Of a stretch of DNA of 13,985 nt, positions 1-6,009 are shown piece by piece. Position numbers and translations under genes: made by a program. Below the pieces are notes generated by a model. It saw only the letters and a list, made by a program, of their open reading frames with translations. It did no database searches and was not told where the DNA came from. Each line of letters starts with the position of its first letter. Positions within the stretch are counted from its first letter, which is position 1. The DNA is taken from the NCBI GenBank assembly GCA_019417795.1, contig DXUR01000039.1:1-13985 (forward strand). Reading direction: 5' to 3'. The stretch is from Clostridiales bacterium (lineage in GTDB: Bacteria; Bacillota_A; Clostridia; Oscillospirales; Oscillospiraceae).

Positions 1-26
1 CAGCGTCAGATGTGTATAAGAGACAG
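1..26. other. Nextera/Tn5 sequencing adapter remnant
   Basis: Bases 8-26 read AGATGTGTATAAGAGACAG, the 19-base Tn5 mosaic end, and bases 1-7 (CAGCGTC) match the end of the Nextera read-1 adapter arm that precedes it. This is library-preparation sequence left on the contig end, not genomic DNA. Peptides that begin in it (such as MCIRDR) are artefacts. Genomic sequence begins at about base 27. Confidence 0.97.
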
Positions 27-225
27 GTGCTGCGCCATCCCCTGCGGCCGCATCGTGGCGGGCGTGGTGAAGGCCCTGACCTTCCCCGCCGGCAGCTGGT
101 CCATGGCGGCGTGGGTCTCTGCCCACATCCTGATCTCGTGGCCCGGCACCCTCATCCAGCTGGCCCTGCTGCCCGCGCTGGTGGTGGCTCTGACCAAGGC
201 CCGGCTGGTGCCGCCCCGCTATTAA
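27..225 (+). CDS. ECF transporter S component, C-terminal fragment
   Basis: Partial gene: the 5' end is cut by the contig end at the adapter, and only the last 66 or so residues remain, ending in TAA at 223-225. The fragment is strongly hydrophobic. It has a Gly/Lys-bearing segment (GRIVAGVVKAL), a helix around SMAAWVSAHI, and a final helix with the PGTLIQLALLPALVVAL pattern followed by a short basic tail (KARLVPPRY). That PG-xx-IQL-xx-IPALV ending is what I recognise from substrate-binding S components of energy-coupling-factor vitamin/cofactor transporters in Clostridia. S components are integral membrane proteins that bind the substrate and dock on the shared EcfA/EcfT module. The substrate cannot be told from this piece. 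Family assignment is by recalled pattern; another small multi-helix transporter is possible. Confidence 0.6.
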
Positions 226-332
226 AATTTTTATAGCTTGCACAAAATGAGGGTGGCATTTTGCCGCCGGATATGGTAAACTATTCCTGTCAACCTGACG
301 GCTTTGGGCCGCAGGTGTGAGGAGGAATGGAA

Positions 333-1427
333 ATGAACCGTCAATACCCCAGACTGGTATTGCGTGACTCGTCCTTCCGCAGCAACGCCCGGGAGACTAT
401 CTCCCGCTGCGCCGCCTGCGGAATCCAGGTCTGCGGCGTCATCAAGGGCGTCAACGGCCTGCCGGAGGTGGCCCGCCGCTTCCGGGAATGCGGCGTCACG
501 CAGTTGGGAACCAGTCGTCTGGAGCAGGTGGAGCGCTGCCGCCAGGCGGGCATCCCCGGCCCCTATCTGTTGATCCGCATCCCCGGCCCCACGGAGCTGC
601 CGGAGCTGGTACGGCTGTGTGAAATGTCGCTGCAAAGCGAGCGCACGACTCTGGACCTGCTGGAGCAGGAGTGTACCCGGCAGGAGAAGTCCCACGCCGT
701 CATCATCATGGCGGATCTGGGCGACCTGCGGGAGGGCTACTGGGACCACGAGGAAATGGTGCAGACCTGCCTGTATGTGGAGCGCCGGCTGCCCCATGTC
801 CACCTGTCCGGCGTAGGCGTGAACCTCAGCTGCTACGGCTCTGTGCGGGCCACGCCGGAGAAGATGCAGATGCTGCTGGCCATCGCCCGCCGGGTGGAGG
901 ATGCCATCGGCCGCCCGCTGGAGATAGTCTCCGGCGGCGCCACCAGTTCCTATCCCATGATCCATACCGGCACCATGCCCGCCGGCATCAACCACCTACG
1001 GATCGGAGAAAATATTCTGACGGCGCAGGATATTGCCGATTCCTGGGGCATCCACGATGCAGACTACCTCCGGGACGACGTGTTCCGTCTGGAGGCAGAG
1101 GTGGTGGAGGTGAAGGAGAAGCCCACCTATCCCCAAGGGGAGCTGGGGGCCGACGCCTTCGGCCGAAAGCCTGTCTATGAGGATCGTGGCCTCCGACTCC
1201 GTGCCATTCTGGCGTTGGGCCGGGCCGACGTAGGCGACATGGAGACGCTCCGGCCCACCATGCCCGGCGTCACCGTCATCGGCGGCTCCTCGGATCACTG
1301 TATTCTGGACGTGACCGACGCCCCCCAGCCGGTGCAGGTGGGGGATGTCCTGTCCTTCCGGCTGTGTTACAGCCACGTACTCTATGCCACCCAGCGGGAC
1401 GATGTTCCCGTGGTGGTCTGTCCGTGA
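333..1427 (+). CDS. orr: Ornithine racemase-like PLP-dependent amino-acid racemase
   Basis: A 364-residue alanine-racemase-fold enzyme that most resembles clostridial ornithine racemase (Orr) and YhfX-type racemases. In ornithine fermentation Orr interconverts L- and D-ornithine in the cytoplasm. The PLP lysine is expected at K38 (GVIKGV). Further family marks are VIIMADLGDLREGYW (about 124-138), the GVGVNLSCYG strand, IVSGGATSSYPM with a following LRIGENIL phosphate-loop region, and the C-terminal beta-domain with LGADAFGRKPVYEDRG and IGGSSDHCILDV. I chose ATG 333 over the in-frame ATG 327, because GGAGG at 321-325 is 7 bases from 333 but only 1 base from 327. Other D-amino-acid metabolism genes (oraS/oraE, D-ornithine aminomutase) are not in the window, so the substrate could be another amino acid. 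It is followed after 52 bases by a membrane-protein gene. Confidence 0.8.
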   Translation: MNRQYPRLVLRDSSFRSNARETISRCAACGIQVCGVIKGVNGLPEVARRFRECGVTQLGTSRLEQVERCRQAGIPGPYLLIRIPGPTELPELVRLCEMSLQSERTTLDLLEQECTRQEKSHAVIIMADLGDLREGYWDHEEMVQTCLYVERRLPHVHLSGVGVNLSCYGSVRATPEKMQMLLAIARRVEDAIGRPLEIVSGGATSSYPMIHTGTMPAGINHLRIGENILTAQDIADSWGIHDADYLRDDVFRLEAEVVEVKEKPTYPQGELGADAFGRKPVYEDRGLRLRAILALGRADVGDMETLRPTMPGVTVIGGSSDHCILDVTDAPQPVQVGDVLSFRLCYSHVLYATQRDDVPVVVCP

Positions 1428-1479
1428 CCTCCGGGCCAAGCCCGCTGGCGATAAAATTCATCTAAGGAGGAACTCCCCT

Positions 1480-1893
1480 TTGAACAATGATAACTTTATG
1501 GTATTCGTCTATAATGCCATCATCGCCCTGTTTGCGTTCTTCGTGGCGGCCCCCATGCTGCTCAACGCCATCAGTCTTTTCACCGTGCAGAAGCGCTTCG
1601 CCAAGGTCATGGTGGACGAGGGCGTGGTGAAGGAGGAGACGGTGCGCCGCCTGCATCCGAAAAAGCAGGTGGCCGGCGTCCTGATCTCCCTGCTGGTGCT
1701 GGCCGGTCTGGGCTGGACCTGCACACGGGTGGATATGGGCTATATCTGCGGCTGCATCGCTCTGGTGGCGGGCGTGCTGAAGTACCGGAATATCATCCAG
1801 TTCAACAGCCTTACCGTCCAGCGCTTCCGCAATACCTACAAGGATGAAATGGATCTCAATAAGTACAATAAGTACGTGGATTCCCATTTCTAA
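1480..1893 (+). CDS. Small three-helix membrane protein, unknown function
   Basis: A 137-residue protein that I do not recognise. TAAGGAGG at 1463-1470 is an almost perfect ribosome binding site. The only start at a sensible distance (9 bases) is TTG at 1480; the next in-frame ATG (1498) lies 27 bases away. The predicted layout is a first membrane helix at about residues 8-34, a charged cytoplasmic-type loop (QKRFAKVMVDEGVVKEE, KK at 61-62), then two closely spaced helices at about 64-81 and 84-101. A polar, basic and acidic tail rich in Asn, Tyr and Lys follows (NTYKDEMDLNKYNKY). The gene lies 52 bases downstream of the racemase in the same direction, so the two may be co-transcribed, and a terminator-like hairpin follows at 1990-2028. 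Nothing in the sequence indicates catalytic function. Confidence 0.75.
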   Translation: MNNDNFMVFVYNAIIALFAFFVAAPMLLNAISLFTVQKRFAKVMVDEGVVKEETVRRLHPKKQVAGVLISLLVLAGLGWTCTRVDMGYICGCIALVAGVLKYRNIIQFNSLTVQRFRNTYKDEMDLNKYNKYVDSHF

Positions 1894-1989
1894 GAGCGAG
1901 CGTATCACCTGTAAGCAGGGTGTATTTTTACAAACGAGCCTTAACGGCGCAAGCTGTGCGACGGATTTTAACCGCAAACAGATACTGTG

Positions 1990-2028
1990 AAGAAGAAGGC
2001 CCCCGGCATTGCCGAGGGCCTTCTTCTT
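1990..2028 (+). terminator. Terminator-like hairpin downstream of the racemase/membrane-protein pair
   Basis: A 13-bp perfect outer stem (1990-2002 with 2016-2028, AAGAAGAAGGCCC pairing GGGCCTTCTTCTT) continues after one mismatch into 4 more pairs with an ATT loop. The T-rich run is inside the stem rather than after it, so it may work in either direction or act partly as an mRNA 3' end stabiliser. The stretch 1894-1989 before it shows no gene. Confidence 0.6.
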
Positions 2029-2048
2029 GTATTGGCAACCAAAGACAA

Positions 2049-2442
2049 CCCCCGGCTCTGCCGGGGGGGAAAATAGCCTATGGCGAGGGGCAAAGAAGAC
2101 AAGAAAAAGTCTCCGAGTTAGAGTAAAGAAAGACCACATCCACATGCTGATAAGCATCCCGCCGAAGTACAGCGTATCCCAGACTATGGGATACCTGAAA
2201 GGAAAGAGCAGCATGATGATATTTGATCGGTATGCGAACCTGAAGTATAAGTACGGGAACAGGCGCTTTTGGGCAAGAGGGCATTTTGTGGATACGGCAG
2301 GACGCAACAAGAAAGCGATCAAGGCGTACATAGAACCAGTTGGAGGAGGACAAAATGTCTGACCAGATTAGCATAAAGGAATTTATAGACCCGTTTACGG
2401 GTAGTAAGAATCCCAAAGCATAAATAAAAACCCCTTAAGAGG
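2049..2442 (+). mobile_element. Decayed IS200/IS605-type element
   Basis: A short element with a GC-rich left-end hairpin (CCCCCGGC 2049-2056, loop TCT, GCCGGGGG 2060-2067), about 12 bases before the transposase start. A second imperfect palindrome lies just after the transposase stop (CCCCTTAAGAGG, 2431-2442). Subterminal hairpins recognised as single strands by a Y1 HUH transposase are the hallmark of IS200 elements. No accessory tnpB/IscB gene is present, consistent with the IS200 subgroup. Exact ends are uncertain because these elements leave no inverted repeats or target duplication. The transposase inside is broken, so the copy is immobile by itself. Confidence 0.65.
2080..2423 (+). pseudogene. 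tnpA: IS200-type TnpA (Y1 transposase), broken across three frames
   Basis: Three pieces of one transposase lie in three frames. The N-terminus starts at ATG 2080 (MARGKEDKKKSPS) and stops at TAG 2119-2121. The middle is read in the next frame from about 2114 (KKDHIHMLISIPPKYSVSQ, then MGYLKGKSSMMIFDRYANL and RRFWARGHFVDT). The C-terminus (NQLEEDKMSDQISIKEFIDP) resumes in a third frame after KAYI and ends at TAA 2421-2423. HIH is the HUH metal motif, and the Tyr in KAYI is at the expected catalytic position. The first junction has lost roughly 50 residues, including the usual KYHIVF strand. The second is a small indel (2 bases missing or 1 extra) in the codon after YI. The TnpA family is normally about 130-155 residues. 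The gene cannot make an active enzyme. Confidence 0.85.
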
Positions 2443-2456
2443 CTTCGTCCGTAATA

Positions 2457-2471
2457 GGCCCTTATAGGGCC
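2457..2471. repeat. Small perfect palindrome
   Basis: GGCCCT (2457-2462), loop TAT, AGGGCC (2466-2471). It lies directly after the IS200-type relic in the gene-free stretch 2424-2842 and is probably part of the repeat-rich debris there. No T-run follows, so a terminator is unlikely. Confidence 0.6.
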
Positions 2472-2481
2472 CCAATTAACG

Positions 2482-2520
2482 GGCACGACAGTGGCCGGGA
2501 ATCGGTTGGCACGACGGTGG
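2482..2520. repeat. Near-identical 13-base direct repeat
   Basis: GGCACGACAGTGG at 2482-2494 and GGCACGACGGTGG at 2508-2520 differ at one base and are spaced 26 bases start to start. The sequence between and after is GC-rich, non-coding as far as I can see, and contains a NotI-like GCGGCCGC. Function unknown. Confidence 0.6.
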
Positions 2521-2560
2521 GCGGCCGCCGCCCCTTGTGAGATTCTATCGGTAAATGGTG

Positions 2561-2633
2561 TGTAGGGCGGGGTGCCCTCACCCCGCTGCCCGGCACCCCC
2601 ACTCCCGGCAGGGTGCACGGGTCCTGCCCTACA
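2561..2633. repeat. Palindromic intergenic repeat with terminal inverted repeats
   Basis: A 73-base unit is bounded by TGTAGGGC (2561-2568) and its exact reverse complement GCCCTACA (2626-2633). Inside it is a perfect 8-bp hairpin (GCGGGGTG, loop CCCT, CACCCCGC; 2567-2586). Units with GTAGGGGC/GCCCCTAC ends are, from memory, scattered between genes in Oscillospiraceae genomes and resemble non-autonomous miniature elements. No coding capacity is evident. Confidence 0.6.
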
Positions 2634-2652
2634 AAACGTTGCGTTACCGCAC

Positions 2653-2680
2653 TGGACGGACAGAGCTGTCCGCCCCTACA
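2653..2680. repeat. Second palindromic repeat ending in CCCCTACA
   Basis: CGGACAG (2657-2663), loop AG, CTGTCCG (2666-2672), followed by CCCCTACA to 2680. The CCTACA end matches the right end of the repeat at 2561-2633, which suggests a related or truncated copy of the same dispersed family placed in tandem with it. The remaining bases up to 2842 show no gene that I can support. Confidence 0.5.
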
Positions 2681-2842
2681 ATATCCATCTCCCCATTCCG
2701 TCTTGCGATCCCGCCTAAAATGCGGCGTAATAGTCCATGGAAAGGATGTACGCATTATGCTGCTTAAAAAATATACTGTCGGGTGTTTCAGGCCTGCTTC
2801 GGCCTGGAGACCCAGGTACTGCCCTGACGCAGGCCGGAATGC

Positions 2843-3268
2843 ATCACCGCAGCCGGGACCGGGTCGGAGACTGCCATTGCCACCGTGGTTACGGACGAGA
2901 CCCCCCACAAGTATGCGGTGAATGATCTGTGTTTGATTCCCCGGTGGGCCATTTTGGACCCGACGCTGACGGTATCCCTGCCGGCCGGCGTCACGGCGGA
3001 GACCGGCCTGGACGCCCTGACCCATGCGGTGGAGGCCTACATCGGCCGCTTTTATAACACCCGGGAGACCCGAAGCCTTGCCCGGCAGGCGGTAGAGGCC
3101 ATTTACCGCATGAACCGGGCACTGGGCATTCCGGAGTGCTTTCCCTGTATTCGGCCGGAGGACCTGCCTCAAATGGCCGCCTGAGCGGAGGCTGACCCCG
3201 TATACCCGGTGCCGGTGATTTTCGGCAAGGAGGACTTTATCCGCATGGCCCGCCGGGTGATGCCGTGA
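2843..3268 (+). pseudogene. Iron-containing alcohol dehydrogenase remnant
   Basis: A reading frame starting near 2843 carries the conserved middle of Fe-type (group III) alcohol dehydrogenases. AAGTGSE is the dinucleotide-loop region, then VVTDETPHKYAVNDL and WAILDPTLTVSLPAGVTAET, then GLDALTHAVEAYIG with the first Asp/His metal ligands. After LARQAVEAIYR it jumps directly to the family C-terminus (MNRALGIPE, RPEDLPQMAA, DPVYPVPVIFGKEDF). About 100-plus residues are missing, including the two later metal-binding histidines, and the N-terminal Rossmann half is also absent. An in-frame TGA at 3182-3184 interrupts the tail, which runs on in frame to TGA 3266-3268. Family members are normally about 380 residues. 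It is clearly a relic with no plausible activity, and no promoter or start was identified. Confidence 0.87.
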
Positions 3269-3287
3269 ACCTTGGCAATTAAAAACG

Positions 3288-3342
3288 AAAAAAGGGAGGC
3301 GGCCTACGAGACGGTTCTGTTTCATAAGCGGCCTCCCTTTTT
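3288..3342 (-). terminator. Rho-independent terminator of the large leftward operon
   Basis: AAAAAGGGAGGC (3289-3300) pairs with GCCTCCCTTTTT (3331-3342), a 12-bp stem around a 30-base loop. Read on the minus strand, the 3' arm runs into a long T-rich tract (TTTTTTCGTTTTT), the classical intrinsic terminator shape. It sits 50 bases past the stop of the last operon gene (3392). It could also stop readthrough from the plus side. Confidence 0.85.
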
Positions 3343-3391
3343 AATTCCGGGCGTGAAGAGCATCCTTTAATTTTTACGGTTTCGGTGCGCT

Positions 3392-3769
3392 TTATTCGGT
3401 GGTGGTTGGCACCGTATAAATATTGATGTGATTTCCCGCCGGATCAGCCATGCGGAACATATGCCAGCCGTAGGGGCGGAAGAAAGGCTCCTGGGTGACG
3501 GCACCGGCTGCCTGCGCCCGGGGATAGATATCCTCCAGAGTCGGCACCTGCAGCTGGAAATGTACGGCGCCGGAGGTGGGGAACGGATTTTCCTGGGTCA
3601 GCAGCACCAGCTTTGTGCCGGCGAGATCGTACTTAACGCCCCGGTCCTCCGGCCCCTCGTCCCAACCATAGAACGGTTGTGCCGCAAATACCTGCTCGTA
3701 AAAGGTACGGCAGGGCTCATACTGCTCCGACGGCACATAGAGAAGCAGCTGAAAGTCCAGATATGACAT
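3392..3769 (-). CDS. VOC (glyoxalase/bleomycin-resistance fold) single-domain protein
   Basis: A 125-residue cytoplasmic protein with one vicinal-oxygen-chelate domain: an N-terminal strand-helix (FQLLLYVPSEQYEPCRTFYEQVF), a GPEDRG turn at 39-44, strand VHFQLQV at 70-75, and the C-terminal MADPAGNHINIYT signature at 107-119. VOC enzymes usually hold a metal with His/Gln/Glu ligands. Here the usual N-terminal His is absent, and the Glu of the DPxGNxxE motif is replaced by Asn, so a metal-dependent reaction is doubtful and a binding or carrier role is possible. GGAGGAAAGG lies just before ATG 3769, and the gap to the upstream deaminase is 12 bases. It is the last gene of the operon and shares the W-D-x-GPEDRG segment with the second half of the didomain protein at 5185-5991. 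Substrate unknown. Confidence 0.85.
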   Translation of the reverse strand: MSYLDFQLLLYVPSEQYEPCRTFYEQVFAAQPFYGWDEGPEDRGVKYDLAGTKLVLLTQENPFPTSGAVHFQLQVPTLEDIYPRAQAAGAVTQEPFFRPYGWHMFRMADPAGNHINIYTVPTTTE

Positions 3770-3781
3770 GTTCCTTTCCTC

Positions 3782-5188
3782 CTATTGTGGATTACGGCGA
3801 TAGGGTGCAAAGGCCTCGCAGGTATCCCGCAGCACACGGGTGCAGACCTGCTCGCCCTCTTGCAGCAGCTTCGCCTCGTCGACGCCGGTCAAATGATCGT
3901 CCCGATAAACAACACGGCCATTGATCATGGTGAGCCAGACGGGGCCAGTGACACCCAGCTTGGCAAGCATGGATGCGGGGTCATGGAGAGCACCGGCGTA
4001 CTCCAGGCGCCGGGTATCGACCATGAAGAGGTCCGCCGCCTTCCCGGCGGCAAGCTGCCCCAGCTCCGGACGCCCGATCATCTCAGCGCCCCCCACAGTG
4101 GCCAGCTTCAGCATCTCATAGGGGGAGGGACAACCGCCCCGCTTTTTGCTGAGAAAGGTCTGCATCAGGTATGCCAGACGCAGGGTATCCAGCATATTGG
4201 AGCCGTCGTTGGTGGCGCAGCCATCCACGCCGAGGCTTATGGGTATGCCGGCCTTGCGCATACCGGGGATGTCCAAAATCTCGCTGCCGCCCAGCATGGT
4301 GGGGGCGGGGCAGTGGGAAATGCCCATGTGGTTTTCCGCCAGCAGAGCATATTCCTCCGGCAGCGTTTCGCGGCCATGGGCCAGCCAAATGTCACTGCCG
4401 ACAAAGCCGATGCGGCGGCACCATTCCAGAGAGCGGACGCCGAAGCGGCGCACCATGCTGCTGTTTTCCCCCTCGCACAAATGGGTGTGCATATGGACGC
4501 CGGCGCTGCGGGCCAGGCGTATGGTCTCCAGGAAGGTGTCCTCGGTGCAGTTGATGGGCTGGCAGGGGGCCAACACGATTTGCCGCATGGAGAAAGGCTC
4601 CGGGTCGTGATAGAGCGCCAGCAGACGCTGGCAGTCATCCAGGTACTCCGCTGTTGTCTCGCACATCTCATCGGGAATGGTGCTGCCCTTCCAGCGGGGC
4701 AGGGTGTTGGTGCCTCGGGCGGCCACAAACCGAAAGCCCATCAGACGGGCGGCCTCCATCTGCCGGTCCACCCCCTGCTTGCCGGTGGCCGGTGTATAGC
4801 AGTACTGGTGGTCTATCGAGCAGGTGCAGCCGTGCTTAATAAGGTCTGCCATACAGGCGGCGCTGGCGTAGAAAATCACATCCCCGTCGATACGGACGAA
4901 AACCTTATAGATGTCATCCAGCCACTGCATCAGCGTCAGCCCCGGGCGGTCAATCGTCATCAAATTGCGAACAAATGCCTGGAAAAAATGATGGTGTGTA
5001 TTAACAAGGCCGGGGTAAACATACTTGCCTGCGGCGTCAATGATTTGGGCGTCACCGGCGGCAAGGTTGCTCCCCACCGCTTCAATGCGGTTGCCGCAGA
5101 TGAGAATGTCGCTGTTATAGAGCACCCGATCCGCCGGATCGCAGGTCACCACAGCATCCGCGTTTCGAATCAGTATCCTCTCCTTCAT
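3782..5188 (-). CDS. Amidohydrolase, 8-oxoguanine deaminase-like
   Basis: A 468-residue cyclic-amidohydrolase-superfamily enzyme of the AtzC/TrzN/8-oxoguanine deaminase group. The metal and catalytic positions are all visible: the HxH of strand 1 in NTHHHF (H65, H67), HTHLCEGE (H236, E239), LAHG (H271), and GVDGCATNDGSNM with D322. The DG-x-(A/S)-x-NDGSN segment and the QIVLAPCQP motif point to 8-oxoguanine/isocytosine-type deaminases rather than guanine deaminase or ethylaminohydrolases. The expected reaction is hydrolytic deamination of an oxidised or related purine or triazine-like ring in the cytoplasm. The length matches the family, and nothing is truncated. ATG 5188 overlaps the stop of the upstream VOC gene (ATGA), which implies translational coupling. 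It sits behind a nucleoside-type ABC importer, so imported purine-like compounds are natural candidate substrates. Exact specificity is inferred, not shown. Confidence 0.82.
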   Translation of the reverse strand: MKERILIRNADAVVTCDPADRVLYNSDILICGNRIEAVGSNLAAGDAQIIDAAGKYVYPGLVNTHHHFFQAFVRNLMTIDRPGLTLMQWLDDIYKVFVRIDGDVIFYASAACMADLIKHGCTCSIDHQYCYTPATGKQGVDRQMEAARLMGFRFVAARGTNTLPRWKGSTIPDEMCETTAEYLDDCQRLLALYHDPEPFSMRQIVLAPCQPINCTEDTFLETIRLARSAGVHMHTHLCEGENSSMVRRFGVRSLEWCRRIGFVGSDIWLAHGRETLPEEYALLAENHMGISHCPAPTMLGGSEILDIPGMRKAGIPISLGVDGCATNDGSNMLDTLRLAYLMQTFLSKKRGGCPSPYEMLKLATVGGAEMIGRPELGQLAAGKAADLFMVDTRRLEYAGALHDPASMLAKLGVTGPVWLTMINGRVVYRDDHLTGVDEAKLLQEGEQVCTRVLRDTCEAFAPYRRNPQ

Positions 5189-5991
5189 GACGGATCCTCT
5201 TGCGGCAGCGTGTCCCGATTTTTCATATTGCGGCGATAGGCCAGCACCTCCACCACATTCTTTTCCTCATCGCAGATCTGGAAAATCCGGTCGCCGTACC
5301 AGGTGTCGGTAAGCCCCAGCAGCACCTCCACATCGTCACGGCTCTCCAGCCACGCAAAGCAGGCGTTGACATCCTCGGCCTCAATGGTGGTCAGCGCAGG
5401 CCCCTGGGGCGTGTTCTCCGTCTTTTGCCGAATATCCGTAAAGCCGCCGGCAGAGCGGAGGCGGCAGCCCCGATCCTCGGGACCCCGATCCCAGGAGGTG
5501 ACCACGGGCATCTGCATGGAATCCCGGTAAAAGGCGGTGATCTTCTCCAGATCCTCCGCAAAAAGAATGGCGGTATACTCATCGGTAAAGTAGCAGCCGC
5601 CGTCATCGGCCCCCATGGGCCGATACTGCTCGGAGCGCTGGTAGACCTCCACCCAGTTGCCCACGGGGTCCTTGATGCAGAAGCTGTATTCGCCCCACGG
5701 ATGAGACTGCAGGGGGCGGATAACGGTGACCCGAGGCTCCTTTTTCAGGTTGGCGTAGCACAGCTCAATGTCCTTTGCCTCTAACCGCATTCCCGCAGGG
5801 CCCTGGGGCAGAGTGGGATGGCGGCAGATCAATTCCAAACGGTTGTCTCCGATCTTGAACTTGCAGCCACGATCCACCGGGCTGGTGTACCAGCCATACA
5901 TCTGGGGCAGACGCAGCAGATCCCGATAAAAGGACTGCAGGGTGTCAAACTCCCAGGAATAATAAACGATCCTGTATTCTTTGCGCCACAT
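5185..5991 (-). CDS. VOC didomain protein A
   Basis: A 268-residue protein of two vicinal-oxygen-chelate domains in tandem. Domain 1 (about 5-118) runs from EYRIVYYSWEFDTLQSFYRDLL through the turn SPVDRG (37-42) to DPVGNWVEVYQ (108-118). Domain 2 (about 137-253) runs from EYTAILFAEDLEKITAFYRD through GPEDRG (170-175) to DEEKNVVEVLAYRRN. The C-terminal Glu of the VOC signature is present in both halves, but the usual first-strand His is not. The metal site is therefore incomplete or built differently, for example between the halves. Such didomain forms are typical of extradiol-dioxygenase-like and binding VOC proteins. AAAGGG precedes ATG 5991. The gene follows the next VOC gene by 18 bases, and its stop overlaps the deaminase start by 4 bases. 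No specific activity can be assigned. Confidence 0.85.
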   Translation of the reverse strand: MWRKEYRIVYYSWEFDTLQSFYRDLLRLPQMYGWYTSPVDRGCKFKIGDNRLELICRHPTLPQGPAGMRLEAKDIELCYANLKKEPRVTVIRPLQSHPWGEYSFCIKDPVGNWVEVYQRSEQYRPMGADDGGCYFTDEYTAILFAEDLEKITAFYRDSMQMPVVTSWDRGPEDRGCRLRSAGGFTDIRQKTENTPQGPALTTIEAEDVNACFAWLESRDDVEVLLGLTDTWYGDRIFQICDEEKNVVEVLAYRRNMKNRDTLPQEDPS

Positions 5992-6009
5992 GTTTTTCCC
6001 TTTCTATCA

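Noticed and set aside
10..27. A start codon for the ECF-type gene inside the first bases
   Set aside because: That ATG is in the sequencing adapter; the peptide MCIRDR is a well-known adapter artefact.
238..290. A promoter for the racemase gene
   Set aside because: There are TTGCAC, TTGCCG and TAAACT-like boxes, but no pair has a good spacing and match, so I do not call one.
3785..5239. A long plus-strand open frame (about 484 codons) opposite the deaminase gene
   Set aside because: It is the antisense of a clear amidohydrolase, has no ribosome site or recognisable family, and its openness follows from the high GC content. The same applies to long plus-strand frames at 5818-6852, 6843-7742, 8866-10017 and 10212-11147.
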